A stretch of 64,000 nucleotides of DNA from Penium margaritaceum (Eukaryota > Streptophyta > Zygnematophyceae > Desmidiales > Peniaceae). The stretch is taken from assembly GCA_023375785.1 (NCBI GenBank), contig SZWC01001510.1, forward strand, positions 62,001 to 126,000, given 5' to 3'. Numbering within the stretch: the stretch's first letter is position 1; each line of letters begins with the position of its first letter. Shown one piece after another: positions 11,751-24,011 of the stretch. The notes under the pieces were generated by a model. That model did no database searches and was not told the DNA's origin. It saw only the letters and a program-made list of their open reading frames with translations. A program made the translations under genes and the position numbers.

Positions 11751-11992
11751 GTACGGTGCGCTGCGCCTTGATGCCTGCTGCTGCAAGATAGTCCTCGAAC
11801 TCTTTGCTCAAGTACTCTCCACCGCGGTCAATGCACATCGCCTTGATTTTCTTGCCAGACTAATTCTCCACCATGGCCTTGAATTCCTTGAACCTGTCAG
11901 AGCACTGGTCCTTGGAGGAAAGGAAGTACAGGGTAGTGTAACGGCTGAAATCATCAATGAAGGTGAGAAAATACCTAGAGCCTTCAAAGCTT
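11751..11992 (-). pseudogene. Integrase fragment of an older family 1 copy
   Basis: About 240 bp encoding on the minus strand part of the integrase core (motifs like LTFIDDFSRYT and GGEYLSKEFEDYLAAAGIKAQ). It sits between the U5 terminus of A's 3' LTR and the U5 terminus of an antisense LTR, so it is probably a remnant of the element into which both inserted. Confidence 0.75.
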
Positions 11993-12487
11993 CTTGGAGC
12001 TGGAGGAGAAAAGAAGCCTTGGAGCAGTGAGCATGTGTGATTGGAAGGAAATCACTTGTATTGAAGAATGTTTGTTCAATCACTCAAAATGATGGAGTAC
12101 ATATAGAGCTAGAGCTTGGGCAACTCAGCTCTCTCACAAGCCACACCACTTAGCCATGGAGGCTAAGGCTCACACACTATAGTCCATAGTCTCACACGAG
12201 GGAGGAAATTAGCCTAGCAATCAGGCAGACTACTCACACACGACCTAGAGAGCTAGAAAATTCTCTCATGGCACACTCCTAGTGGTCACATAATCCACAA
12301 TCTCATGGAGAATCGCCATGTGTCCATGGCTAGCACACAAGGATCTCACCTCACCTAAAAAGTAAAGAGAGGTACCTTTTTCCTAGTTAGCACACTTTAA
12401 CAAGGCAACCCAAGAATCTAGGACCTTTTTGGATATTTCTCCCTTAGGTCTTGACCCTGGATCTCTTGCCTTTTTCTTGTTTCAAGC
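11993..12487 (-). repeat. Partial family 1 LTR, antisense
   Basis: Antisense LTR starting at its U5 end (TTGGAGCTGGAGG) and running about 495 bp to the CTTTTTCTTGTTTCAAGCT point, where another antisense LTR starts. The U3 part is not seen. Confidence 0.8.
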
Positions 12488-12879
12488 TTGTTGGATCTGG
12501 AGGAGAGAGGAAGCCTTGGAGTAGAGAGCATGTGGGACTCAAGGGTATCACTTGTGCTGAAGAATGGTTGTTCAATCACTCAAAATGATGGAGTACACAT
12601 AGAGCTAGAGCTTGGGCAAGTCAGCCCTCTCACAAGCTACACCATGTAGCCATGGAGGCTAAGGCTTCCACACTAGAGTCCATAATCTCACACAAGAGAG
12701 GAAATCAGCCTAGCAATCAGGTTGACCACTCACACACGACCTAGAGAGCTAGAGAATGCTCTCATGGCACACTCCTAGTGGTCACATAACCCACAAATCC
12801 ATGGAGAATCGCCATGTGTCCATGGCTAGCACACAAGGATCTCACCTCACCAAAAAAGCAAGGAGAGGTATCTTTATCC
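12488..12879 (-). repeat. Partial family 1 LTR, antisense, cut by an assembly joint
   Basis: Antisense LTR beginning TGTTGGATCTGGAGG at 12488 and cut by the N at 12880. Its last 160 bp or so are identical to 13130-13289 in the next LTR, while its first part is clearly different. It is therefore a separate copy and not a plain duplicate. Confidence 0.75.
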
Positions 12880-12880
12880 N
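12880..12880. other. Assembly joint (single N)
   Basis: Left flank ends in LTR sequence identical to the interior of the next LTR. The right flank begins with a primer-binding site. The joint may hide the internal region of another element. Confidence 0.8.
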
Positions 12881-12881
12881 T

Positions 12882-12894
12882 GGCTCTCATACCA
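12882..12894 (-). other. Primer-binding site remnant left of the C-D tandem
   Basis: Plus-strand GGCTCTCATACCA, one mismatch from the reverse complement of TGGTATCAGAGCC. It lies two bases from the U5 end of the LTR at 12897. The presence of a primer site here means this LTR was also the 5' LTR of a further element to the left. Confidence 0.75.
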
Positions 12895-12896
12895 AA

Positions 12897-13578
12897 TGTT
12901 GGAACTTGAGGAGAGAGGGATCCTTGGAGCAGCGAGCATGTGTGATTGGAAGGGCATCACTTGTGCTGAAGAATGGTTGTTCAATCACTCAAAATGATGG
13001 AGTACATATAGAGCTAGAGCTTGGGCAAGTCAGCCCTCTCACAAGCCACACCACTTAGCCATGGGGGCTAAGGCTCACACACTAGAGTCCATAATCTCAC
13101 TCAAGGGAGGAAATCAGCCTAGCAATCAGGCGGACCACTCACACACGACCTAGAGAGCTAGAGAATGCTCTCATGGCACACTCCTAGTGGTCACATAACC
13201 CACAAATCCATGGAGAATCGCCATGTGTCCATGGCTAGCACACAAGGATCTCACCTCACCAAAAAAGCAAGGAGAGGTATCTTTATCCTAGTCAGCACAC
13301 TATGACACGGCAATCCTAAGACCAAGGGCCTTTTTGGATATTTCTCCCATCAGGTCGTGAGCCTGGACCTCTTGCCTTTTTCTTTTCTCAGGCTAAGGCA
13401 TGGAGCCATCACCCATGCCCACCCAGACATCGACGGTCCATGACCCCCGAAACTTAGAAAAATCATATCTCCCAATCCGACCGTTAGATCGGCCTCAAAC
13501 TTGAACCGTGGATTTTTTGACACCTGGTAAGTTGCTCCTGTGGACCTGAAACTGAGCTGGATGGCTCCTTTTCCAACA
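12897..13578 (-). repeat. Family 1 LTR (3' LTR of C)
   Basis: Antisense, TGTTGGAACTTGAGG to CTTTTCCAACA, 682 bp. A primer site flanks the left end and a polypurine tract (ATCTCCCACTTTGC in plus orientation) flanks the right end. Confidence 0.88.
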
Positions 13579-13593
13579 ATCTCCCACTTTGCT

Positions 13594-16235
13594 GTAGTCA
13601 GAGTGGGCTAAGTCCACATGCCTTTATGCAGAATTACTGCTTCTCACGGGTTATTGACTCGGTGCACAAATCAGTGACCTGCTTGCTCGTTGGAATAAAC
13701 TCCCGCTTGATAGCACCCTCCTGCACCATGTCCCTGATGAAGTGATATGCAATGTCAATGTGCTTGGTGCGTGCATGGTGCTCAGGATTCTTGGCTAGTG
13801 CGATTGCGCTCTGGTTGTCGACACGCATAGAAATTGGAACTGCTGCCCTCCCACTCATCCACATAGACAATGATGATGAGGATCTCATACTCATGTCATC
13901 CACATAGACAATGATGATGAGGATCTCATACTCATGCTGCCAGCGATACACGTTGTAGTCACACTCGCTGCGCTCAAAGCCCATGCATTGCAACGCCGCA
14001 TCTAACTTCTGGTTCCAAGCACGCGACACTTGCTTGAGGCCGTACAGCGCCTTCTGCAGCCTGCAAACCAGGTGCTCCTAGCCATCCATGACGAACCCCT
14101 CCGACTGCTCCATGTAGATCTCCTCCTCCACGTCACCATTCAAGAATGCCGTCTTGACATCCATGTTGTGAACCTAAAAGTCCTAAACTGCTGCATAAGA
14201 GAGGAGCATGCGCACAGAGGCAAACTTTGCAACAAGGGCAAAAACTTCTGTGTAGTAGATGTTCTCCTGCTGCGAATAGCCCTTGGCGACCAGCCTTGCC
14301 TTGTACTTTTCCAGGTTACCATCTGCTCCCTGCTCCTTCTTGAACACCCACTTGCACTTGATCACCTTACGTCCAGGTGGACGCTCAGTCAGCTCCCATG
14401 TGCCGTTGTCTAACTGCGACTGTATCTCTTGCTGCACGGCTTGTCCCCAATCTGCTGCATTCGGTGCAGCCATGGCCTCCTTGTATGACGTTGGCTCATT
14501 TGAATCTGCTGTTACTGCAATGTTCATTTCTTGTGGTTTCTGCATCATCCAAAAATGGCCGCGCTCACCAGGCTTGTAATGCACCCTAAGAGGGTACCTA
14601 TGATGAGCAATTGGAGCGTTAGCGGGCGGCTAGCGCGGTGCTGCTCGCACAACTGCTTCTGTTGGTAGTGCTCCATCTCCCTCTTTTTCTACCGATGAGG
14701 CTGTTGTATCTACTGCATCAAACAGGGGAGAGTAGAGTGATTCTCCCAATGTCATAGTAGAGGAAGGATCGGGAGAGATTGGGTCAGGAAGGATTTCTGC
14801 TTCTACTATCTCGTCGGCTGCTGGTTCTACTGCCTCTTGACACACAATGTTTGTGCCGATGACGTTGCTCTCGTTGAAGACGACATCCCTCGAGATGATG
14901 ACGTGGCCTGTCTCTCTCGTAGAGGCGATAGGCCTTGCTTGCCATGTCGTAGTAAATCATCAGCATCTGCGCACTCCTTGTGTACCAATTCTGCTGCTTC
15001 TCCTTGGGCACGTGCATGTGCTCCAGGCTGCCAAATGCTCAGAGATGACCCATGCTTGGTTTCCTGCCACCCCACTCCTCGTACGACGTCATCTGCTCCA
15101 GCGCCTTAGTTGGACTACGGTTCTTGATGTAGACCGCAGTGCTCACGGCTTCAGCCCAGAAGTCGTAGGTCAGCCGAGCCGCGTGGAGCATGGAGCACGC
15201 CGACTCCACAATGGTATGGTTGGTGCATTCTGCTACACCATTCTTCTGCGGTGAGTACGGCTCTGTACACTATGCCTTGATGCCTGCTGTTGCGAGGTAG
15301 TCCTCGAACTCCTTGCTCACATACTCTCCACCGCGATCGTTGCACAACGCCTTGATCTTCTTGCCAATCTGGTTCTCCACCATGGACTTGAACTCCTTGA
15401 ACCTGTCAAAGCACTAGTCCTTGCAAGGAACGTAGTACACAGCAATGTAACGGCAGAAATCATCAATGAAGGTCAAGAAATACCTAGAGCCTCCAAAGCT
15501 CTGCGTCTGCATCAGTCTGCACAAGTCCGTGTGGACCAGCTCGAACACCTCCTTTGCACACTCTCTTGCTTGAGAGAATGCCTCTCGGTGCTGCTCCCCT
15601 CCAAACATATGATGCACAACTGCTGCTCAAAGTTAGAGATGGTAGGCAGGTCACGCACCATCTGCTTTGCTTGAAGCTGCAACAAGGCGCGCATGCCGAT
15701 GTGGCCGTAACACGCATGCTAGATCTCCCCATCTCTCACTTGGACCACTGCTGCAAGACTCTACTCACGCGGGATCTTGGTCACCCCCAGGAGGCGGTAC
15801 ATGTCGCCCTCCTTCACCGACCTGGCCAACTCCTCTCTTGTATCCTTGTTGACGATGTAGCAGTAGTCATCATCAAAGACGACGCGCAGTCCTGTGTTTG
15901 TAAGAGATGAGACTGAGAGGAGGTTGAATGCAGCATCAGGGACATACAGCACGCCATGGAAAACTCCCACTTCAATGCCACGCGGGGTCTCCAACCACAT
16001 CTCCACAATCCCAATCCCCTCTGCATACACGACCCGATCATCACCCAAGGCAATCGGACGGGGGGGGATGGAGAGCAGCTACGTGAAGCACTCCTTGTGG
16101 TGCGTCAGACTCTTGGTACACCGCAAGTCCTTGTACCACGCCAGATCCGACTTTTCCTTCTGTGACATGTCAGACTTCGCCGTGAAGAGGCAATCGCGCA
16201 CCTCCTTGGCGACGTTCATGTTGCCAAAATGGCGC
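13594..16235 (-). pseudogene. pol region of element C
   Basis: Read right to left: protease (GVFHGVLYVPDAAFNLLSVS near 15900), integrase (about 15000-15730), linker (about 14630-14850), RT (about 13860-14580, with CKWVFKKEQG) and RNase H end (about 13600-13850, with KHIDIAYHFIRDMV). Shorter overall than the pol of E or G. Broken. Confidence 0.82.
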
Positions 16236-16249
16236 ACGCCAGTCTGGTT

Positions 16250-16336
16250 CTGCTGCTGCTGCTGCTGGCGTTGCTGTGAATGCTGCTACTGTTGCTGTGG
16301 AGATTACTGCTTTTGCTATTGCTACTGTTGCTCCTT
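16250..16336 (-). repeat. CTG/CAG-rich repeat of element C
   Basis: CTG-rich triplets between the gag knuckle and protease, equivalent to the other family 1 tracts. A short pure CTG run is followed by interrupted triplets. Confidence 0.82.
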
Positions 16337-17177
16337 CTGGTCCTTCTTGAACTTGAAGCACTCTTTCTTGTAGTGCCCCCTTTTCGAGCAATATTGGCAC
16401 TTGCCCTTCTTCTTGCCTCTCTGCTGCCCGGACTGCTGCTGCTACCGGTTGCATGAGCCCATGGCCATGAAAGCTGCTTCACTACTACTACTACCGCCAT
16501 TGCGCTTCGCTGCATTGCGATGCAGTTCCACCTGCACCAAGTGCGTGCAGATGACGTTGAGGTCGAGAGTCGGCAAGCACTCCAACGTCTCTTGCACCGT
16601 GTCATAGCTGGTTGGGAGTCCTCTCAGCAAGAGGAGGATGAAGCACATCTTTTCCACAGGGTTGCCGGCCGCTCTGAACTGCTTTGCCAGCTCCTTTTCT
16701 CCTGTCCAGATACGCCTCCATCCCTTCACCACCCTCCATTTTCAGTGCCATCATCTTTTCCTCCGAAAGCATGAGGAATGCAGCATCCTTGCTCTCATAC
16801 GTCTTGCACAACGTGTCCCACCCCTCCTTTGCAATAGCCTTGTCAGTCACGTACTGAAGATACTGGTTGGAGATGGTGTTGACAAGCAACTTGTAGGCCT
16901 GCCTATCCTTCTTCTTCCACTCCTCATACGCCATTGGTACCGCTGCAGAAGAACCCGCATCAACTGCACCCTTTTGCGGCGTCTTCCCCGCCACCACCTG
17001 CGCTGCGGTGATGCCTTTTGCCTGTGGAATTGGAGCCGGCTCGTCGATGGTCACCACCTCCCACAAATACCTCTCCTCCAAAAGGAGGCGGGTACGGATC
17101 TTCCAAAACTTGAAGTTGGTGCGTTCCTCCAGCCTCTCCAAAGGCTGGGCTGCTGTTAAAACTCCAGCAGCTGCCAT
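16337..17177 (-). pseudogene. gag region of element C
   Basis: Starts MAAAGVLTAAQPLERLEERT at 17177 and continues through FKFWKIRTRLLL and the LCKTYESKDAAFL block to a degenerate knuckle near 16370-16400. Upstream lies the usual conserved leader. Broken. Confidence 0.85.
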
Positions 17178-17809
17178 TTTAAGCCTTGGTGATGCTCAGC
17201 GCTCCCCTTGGATGGCGGCGCTACCCCTGCTTCTGCTGCTGCTTCTGCCAGAAATTTGTCTGACAGAAAATGGACTGTAAAGGCCACCAGACTGGGTATT
17301 TTGAGAAACTGAGCCCACCACTGGAAAATTCAGCTCGAAAACTTTCAGATCAACCCATAAAGCAGGGTCATCAATAGGGGATTTTGAAAGATATGCCCTC
17401 TTGAAAAGAGGGTATGCTTCTGCTCCTACGCCAACTCAGACCAGCCAGCTTGTAAATGCCGTTTCTCCCAAACAAAGAAATGGAATGGAAATATTTTTGC
17501 TCCAGTGGAAAGCTTACAAAAAATACTACAATTCGCATGTGCCACTTTTTAAATCTGACAATGAGACAAGGGAGTTATGGTCATCACAAGGCGACAGTCT
17601 TACTCATAATGAAGAGTGTAGCCCTGGCTGACCTCGTTTTGAGCATAACTCTCAATCCGATTATTGGATCTTCAAGATCTTGGGCTCGTTGAAAACCTTG
17701 TCTGCTAAACTTAAAAATCCAATGGTCGATTGTCAAATCTAGTGAAGGTTTGAACCCAACCCGTCATTCTCAAAGTGACGGCCTGTGCTGGCTCAAAGTG
17801 GCAGAACTT
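17178..17809 (-). other. 5' untranslated leader of element C
   Basis: About 630 bp of non-coding leader between primer site and gag. It is shared with elements A, E, F, G and I. Confidence 0.75.
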
Positions 17810-17822
17810 GGCTCTGATACCA
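17810..17822 (-). other. Primer-binding site of element C
   Basis: Sense TGGTATCAGAGCC, the exact complement of the 3' end of plant initiator-Met tRNA including CCA. It starts two bases downstream of the 5' LTR. Confidence 0.93.
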
Positions 17823-17824
17823 AA

Positions 17825-18562
17825 TGTTGGATCTGGAGGAGAGAGGGAGCCTTGGAGCAGAGAGCATGTGAGACCCGAAGGGCATCACTTGTGCTGAAGA
17901 ATGGTTGTTCAATCACTCAAAATCTTGGAGTACATATAGAGCTAGAGCTTGGGTAAGTCAGCCCTCTCACAAGTTACACCACTTAGCCATGGAGGCTAAG
18001 GCTCACACACTAGATTCCATAATCTCACACAAGGGAGGAAATCAGCCTAGCAATAAGGCTGACCACTCACACACAACCTAGAGAGCTAGCGAATACTCTC
18101 ATGGCACACTCCTAGTAGTCACATAACCCACAAACCCATGGAAAATCGCCATGTGTCCATGGCTAGCACACAAGTATCTCACCTCACCTAAAAAGTAAGC
18201 ACAGGTACCTTTATCCAAGTCAGCACACTCTGACAAGGCAATCCTAAGACCAAGGGCCTTTTTTGATATTTCTCCCATCAGGTCTTGACCCTCGACCTCT
18301 TGCCTTTTTCTTTTCTCAGGCTAAGGCATGGAGCCATCAGCCATGCCCACCCAGACATCGACGGTCCATGACCCCCGAAACTTAGAAAACTCATATCTCC
18401 CAATTTGAGAGCTGGATCAACCTCAAACTTGGATCAAAGACATTTTGGCACCAGATCTTTCCAACGAAGAAATTGGATTGACGATCAGAGCAGGCATCCG
18501 GTAGTTTCTTGGAACTTGCTCTTGTGGACTTGAAACTAAGCCGGATGGCTCCTTTTCCAACA
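17825..18562 (-). repeat. Family 1 LTR shared by C (5' LTR) and D (3' LTR)
   Basis: 738 bp, antisense, TGTTGGATCTGGAGG to TTTTCCAACA. C's primer site is on the left and D's polypurine tract (18563-18577) on the right. One LTR between two internal regions is the sign of a tandem multimer. Confidence 0.9.
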
Positions 18563-18577
18563 ATCTCCCACTTTGCC

Positions 18578-21500
18578 ACAGTCAGAGAGGGCTGAGTCGA
18601 GATGCCTTCATGCAGAACTTCTGCTTCCCACGGGTCACTGGCTTGGTGCAAAAATCAGCGACCTACTTGCTGGTTGGAGTAAACTCTAGCTTGATAACAC
18701 CCTCATGCACCATGTGCCTGATGAAATGATATGCGATGTCAATGTGCTTGGTACGTGCATGGTACTCAGGATTCTTGGCGATTATGATTGGGCTCTGGTT
18801 GTCGACGCGTACAGGAAGTGGAACTGCTACACTCCCACTCATCTCTGCCATGAGAAGCTGGAGGCAAACTGCTTCCTTGGCTCCAAAGCTGAGAGAGACA
18901 TACTCAGCTTCTGTGCTCGAGGTTGCCATGACCACCTGCCGCTTGCTGCACTAGCTGATGGCCCCACCATTCATGAGGAACACATGTCTAGAGATGGACT
19001 TACGGTCCTCAGGGCTTGAAGCCCAATCTGCGTTTGTGTAGCCGATGACGCTGTTGTCGTTGCCGTTGTAGGTGATGCCGATATTGATTGTTTCAGCAAG
19101 GTAGCGGAAGATCCGCTTCACAGCCTTCTGGTGCTCAGGTCCGGGGTTTGCCATGTGCTAACTCACAGCGCTAATAGCCTGTGCGAGGTCCGGCCTGGTT
19201 GCCACCATCAGGTAGATGAGACTGCTGGCGCCGCTCTAGTACTTCTGCCGCTCAGCTACATCTGCTTCTCCACTGAAGCTCACGAGGTACTGCCGCGTCT
19301 CCAGCGACGTACTGATGGGTTTTGCTTCTGCCATGTCGAACCACTGTAAGACACCTTGATGTAGCGGCTCTGCTGTAGTGAGAGAGAGCGTGATTTGCGA
19401 TCACGCGTGATCTGGATACCGAGGAAGTATGATGCCTCTCCGAGATTAGACATGAGGAAGTGCTCCTGCATGGCTTCCTTTAACTCCTGTAGTGCATACA
19501 TGCTATTGGAAAGGAGGAGCATGTCATCCACATAAACAATGATGATGAGGATCTTATACTCATGCTGCCAGCAATACAGGCTGTAGTCATACTTGCTACG
19601 CTCAAACCCCATGCACTGCAACGCTGCATCCAACTTTTGGTTCCAAGCACGCAACGCTTGCTTGAGGCCCTACGACTTCTGCAGCTTGCAAACCAAGTGT
19701 TCCTGGCCATCCATGACAAACCCCTCCGGCTGCTCCATGGAGATCTCCTCGTCCAAGTCACGATTCAAGAAAGCCATCTTGACATCCATGTGGTGAACCT
19801 CAAAGTCCTCAGCTACTGCATAAGAGAGGAGCGTGCGCACAGAGGCAAACTTTGTAATAAGGGCAAAAGTTTCTGTGTAGTCAGTGCCCTCCTGCTACGA
19901 ATAGCCCTTGGCGACCAGCCTTGTCTTCTACTTTTCCAGGTTACCATCTGCTCCCCGCTTCTTCTTGAATACCCACTTGCACTTAATCACCTTACGTGTA
20001 GGTAGACGCTCAGTCTGCTCCCATGTGCCATTGTCCAGCTACGACTGTATCTCCTCCTGCACGGCTTGCCCCCAATCTACTGCATCCGGTGTAGCCATGG
20101 CCTCCTTGTTTGACGTTTGCTCATCTGAATCTGCTACAACTGCTACGTTCATCTGTTCTGGTTTCTGCAGCATCCAGAAATGGTCGCGCTCACCAGGCTT
20201 GTAATGCACCCTAAGAGGATACGTGCGACCTTGTATTGAAGCGTTAGCAGGCGGCTGGTGCGGTGCTGCTGGTACAACTGCTGCTGTAGGTGGTGCTACA
20301 TCTCCCTCCTCTACTTCTGCCGATGAGGCTGCTGTATCTGCTGCATCAGACATGGGAGAGTAGAGTGATTCTCCCACTCTCACAATAGAGGAAGGATTGG
20401 AAGAGACTGCATCGGAATGGATTTCTGCTCCCACTCTCTCGTCAGCTACTGGTTCTGCTGCCTCTTCACAGACAATGTTGGTGCCAATGACGTTACTCTC
20501 CTTGAAGACGACATCCCTAGAGATGATGATGTGGCCTATATCGCTCTCGTAGAGGCGATAGGCCTTGCTTACCACGTCGTAGCTAATCATCAGTATCTGC
20601 ACACTCTTTGCGTCCCATTTCTGCCGCTTGTCATAGCCAAACCCTAAACCATCGCTCGGCTTCTTGCCGAACCACGCCTTGTACGGCGTTATTTGCTCCA
20701 GGCACGTGCATGTCCGCCAGGCTGCCAAATGCTCGGAGATGACCCATGCTCGGTTTCTTGCCGAACCACTCCTGGTACGGCATCATCTGCTCCAGCGCCT
20801 TAGTTGGACTCCGGTTCTTGATGTAGACCGCAGTGCTCATGGCTTCAGCCCAGAAGTCGTAGGTCAGCCGAGCTGTGTGCAGCATGGAGCGCGCCGACTC
20901 CACAATGGTACAATTGGCGCGTTCTGCTATCCTATTCTGTTGCGGCGAGTACGGCGCGGTACGCTGCGTCTTGATGCCAGCTCAAGCGAGGTAGTCCTCG
21001 AACTCCTTGCTTAGGTATTCTCCACCGCGATCGGTGCGTAGCGCCTTGATCTTTGTGCCAGTCTGGTTCTCTACCATGTCCTTGAACTCCTTGAACCTTT
21101 CATGGCACTGGTCCTTGGAAGGAAGGAAGTACACAGCAGTGTAACGGCTGAAATCATCAATGAAGGTCAGGAAATACTTAGAGCCTCCAAAGCTCTAGGT
21201 CTGCATCGGTCCGCACAATTCCGTGTGGACTAGCTCCAACACCTCATTCGCACGCACCCCTGCTCCACAGAACGCCTCACAGTACAGCTTCCCCTCCAAA
21301 TAGCCGATGCATAGCTCCTGCTCAAAGCTAGAGATGGTAGGCAGGTCACACACCATTTGCTTTACTTGAAGCTACTGCAAGGCGCGCATGCCGGTGTGGC
21401 CGTAGCGCGCATGCCAGATCTTGCCATCTGTCGCCTACACCACTGCTACAAGACTCTGCTCACGCGGGATCTTGGTTGCCCCCAGCTAGCGGTACATGTC

Positions 21501-21940
21501 GCCCTCTTTCACCGACCTGGCCAACTCCTTTCCTGTATCCTTGTTAAGGATGTAGCCATAGTCATCATCAAAGACGACGCGCAGTCCTGTCTTTGTAAGA
21601 GAGGAGACTGAGAGGAGGTTGAATGCAGCATCCGACATATACAGCACGCCATGGAACACTCTCACTTCAATACCACGTGGGCTCTCCAACCACATCTCCA
21701 CAATCCCAGTCCCCTCAGCATACACTATCGGATCATCACCCATGGCGATAGGACGGGGAGGGATGGAGAGCAGCTGTGTAAACCACTCCTTGTGATGTGT
21801 GAGGCTCTTAGTACATGGTGAGTCCTTGTACCATGCGAGATCCGCCTTCTCCACCTACAACATGTCGGACTTCGCCATGAAGAGACGGTCGCGCACCTCC
21901 TTGGCCACATTCATGTTGCCAAAGAGGCGCACACTAGTCT
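18578..21940 (-). pseudogene. pol region of element D
   Basis: Domains from right to left: protease (about 21600-21940), integrase (about 20480-21500), linker (about 20220-20480), RT (about 19280-20210, YVDDM near 19520-19534) and RNase H (about 18590-19250). Near 20640-20720 the block where integrase ends contains a locally repeated PYxxWFGKKPS motif. Broken, about ten breaks. Confidence 0.83.
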
Positions 21941-21945
21941 GGTTT

Positions 21946-22035
21946 TGCTGCTGCTGCTGCTGCAGACGCTGTTGTGACTGCTGTTGCTGCTGCTGCTTTT
22001 GCGGCTACTGCTGCGATGAGTGCTGCTGCTACTCC
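21946..22035 (-). repeat. CTG/CAG-rich repeat of element D
   Basis: Triplet tract (CTG)n with interruptions in the gag-protease linker. Confidence 0.82.
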
Positions 22036-22880
22036 TCCTTCTGGTCCCTCTTGAGCTTGAAACACTCCTTTTTGTAGTGTCATTCTTTCTGGCAGTAGTG
22101 GCATTTGCCTTTTTTAGTGCCTTTCTGCTGCCCAGACTGCTGCTGTTGCTACCAGTATCGTGAGCTCGTGGCCACAAAAGCTGCTTCACTACTGCCACCG
22201 CCATTGCGCTTTGCTGCATTGCAATACAATTCCCCCTGCACCAGGTGTGTGCAGATGAAGTCGAGGTCGAGAGTTGGCTGGCACTCCTGCGTCTCTCGCA
22301 CCGTGTCATAGCTGATTTGGAGTCCCCTCAACAAGAGGAGGATGAACCGTGACTCTTCCACAGGGTTGCCGGCCGCTCTCAGGTGCTTCGCCAGCTCCTT
22401 TACCCTGTCCAGATACGTCTCCATCCCTTCACCACCCTGCATTTTTAGCGCCATCATCTTTTCCTCCCAAAGGATGAGGAATGCACGATCCTTGCTCTCA
22501 TACTTCTTGCATAACGTGTCCCATCCCTCCTTTGCAATAGCCTTGTCACTCACGTACTGAAGATGCGGGTTGGAGATGGTGTTGACAAGCAATCTATAGG
22601 CTTGCCTGCCCTTCTTCTTCCACTCCTCATACGCCGCTGGTACAGCTCTAGAAGAACCCGCATCAGCTGCACCCTTTTGCGGTGTCTTCCCCGACACTAC
22701 CTGCGCTGCGTTGATGCCTTTTGCCTGTGGAACTGGAGCCGGCTCGTCACCGCTCACCACCTCCCACAAGCCCCTCTCCTCCAAAAGGAGGCAGGTACAG
22801 ATCTTCCAAAACATGAAGTTGGCGCGTTCCTCCAGCCTCTCCAAAGGCTGGACTGCTGTCACAATGCTAGGTGCTGCCAT
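22036..22880 (-). pseudogene. gag region of element D
   Basis: Starts MAAPSIVTAVQPLERLEERANF at 22880 and retains most of the UBN2-type core (LCKKYESKDRAFL, LLLRGLQISYDTV). A knuckle-like CHYCQK sequence lies near 22090. Broken. Confidence 0.86.
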
Positions 22881-23168
22881 TTTGAACTTTGGTGATGCTC
22901 AGCGCTGCCCTTGGATGGCGGCGCTACCGTTGCTTCTGCTGGTGCTTCTGCCAGAAATCTGTTCATAGAGAAGAGTGTAGCCCTGGCTGACCTCGTTTTG
23001 AGTATAACTATCAATCTGAATGTTGGATCTTCAGGATCTTGGGCTCGTTGGGAAGCTTGTCTCTTGAACTTGAAGATCCAGTGGTTGATTATCAAATCTG
23101 GTGAAGGTTTGACCACTACCCGTCACTCTCATAGTGATGGCCTGTGCTGGCTGAAAGTGGCAAAACTT
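22881..23168 (-). other. 5' untranslated leader of element D
   Basis: Leader homologous to those of the other family 1 copies, shorter here (about 290 bp). Confidence 0.7.
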
Positions 23169-23181
23169 AGCTCTGATACCA
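23169..23181 (-). other. Primer-binding site of element D
   Basis: Plus-strand AGCTCTGATACCA, one mismatch from the complement of the initiator-Met tRNA 3' end. It lies two bases from the LTR. Confidence 0.88.
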
Positions 23182-23183
23182 AG

Positions 23184-23848
23184 TGTTTGAACTGGGTGAG
23201 AGAGGAAGCCTTGGAGAAGCGAGTATGTGGGACTGGAAGGACAAACTTTGTGCTGAAAAATCGTTGTTGAATCACTCAAAATGATGGAGTATGTATAGAG
23301 CTAGAGCTTGGACACGTCAGCCCTCTCACAAGCCACACCACTTAGCCATGGAGGCTAAGATTCACACAGTAGTATCCATAATCTCACACATAATCTCACT
23401 CACACACGCCCGAAAGAGCTAGAAAATGCTCTCATGGCACACTCCTAGTGGTCACATAACCCACAATCCCATGGAGAATCGCCATGTGTCCATGACTAGC
23501 ACACAAGGATCTCACCTCACCTAAAAGGTAAGAAGAGGTACCTTTTTCCTAGTCAGCATACTCTTACAAGGCAACTCAAGAAATGGATATTTCTTCCATC
23601 AGGTCTTGACCCTGGACCTCTTGCCTTTTTCTTTTCTCACGCTAAGGCATGGAGCCATTGCCCATGGTCACCCGGATATCGGCGGTCGATGATCCCGAAA
23701 ACTTTGAGAATTCATATCTCCCAATCCGACCGTTGGATTGGTCTCAAACTTGGACCGTACACATTGAGGATCGGAGTAAGCATTTGGTACTTCCCTGGAA
23801 CTTGCTCTTGTGGACTTGTAACTGAGCCGGATGGCTCCTTTTCCAACA
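23184..23848 (-). repeat. Family 1 LTR (5' LTR of D)
   Basis: Antisense, TGTTTGAACTGGGTG to TTTTCCAACA at 23848. The next base already belongs to a family 2 element, so this U3 terminus is an integration boundary. Confidence 0.88.
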
Positions 23849-23948
23849 GAAGATACACGTGGATTGCATGACAAAGTCGCTAGATGGCGAATTGCACTCA
23901 GCATGTGCTCAAGGAATCAGCATGGTCAATGCAGCGACCGAAGACTGA
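23849..23948 (+). pseudogene. C-terminal end of family 2 RNase H
   Basis: About 100 bp encoding IHVDCMTKSLDGELHSACAQ followed by GISMVNAATED. It aligns with the end of the family 3 polyprotein (MLADLLTKPLDSD...AQGIRMESAADEG) upstream of 38111. It is the terminal part of the copia polyprotein. Confidence 0.75.
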
Positions 23949-24011
23949 GCCCAAGAATGCTGGAGAAAGGAGAGATGTCACAGCTAATGGACACACGTAC
24001 ATGAACGAGTT

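Larger units (their letters stand above)
12897..23848 (-). mobile_element. Tandem family 1 elements C and D sharing LTRs
   Basis: Pattern LTR (12897-13578), internal C, LTR (17825-18562), internal D, LTR (23184-23848), all antisense. The middle LTR has C's primer site on its left and D's polypurine tract on its right, so a single LTR serves both. The left LTR has a primer site on its outer side too, which suggests a third unit once stood there. Both coding regions are broken, each with about ten breaks. Confidence 0.85.
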
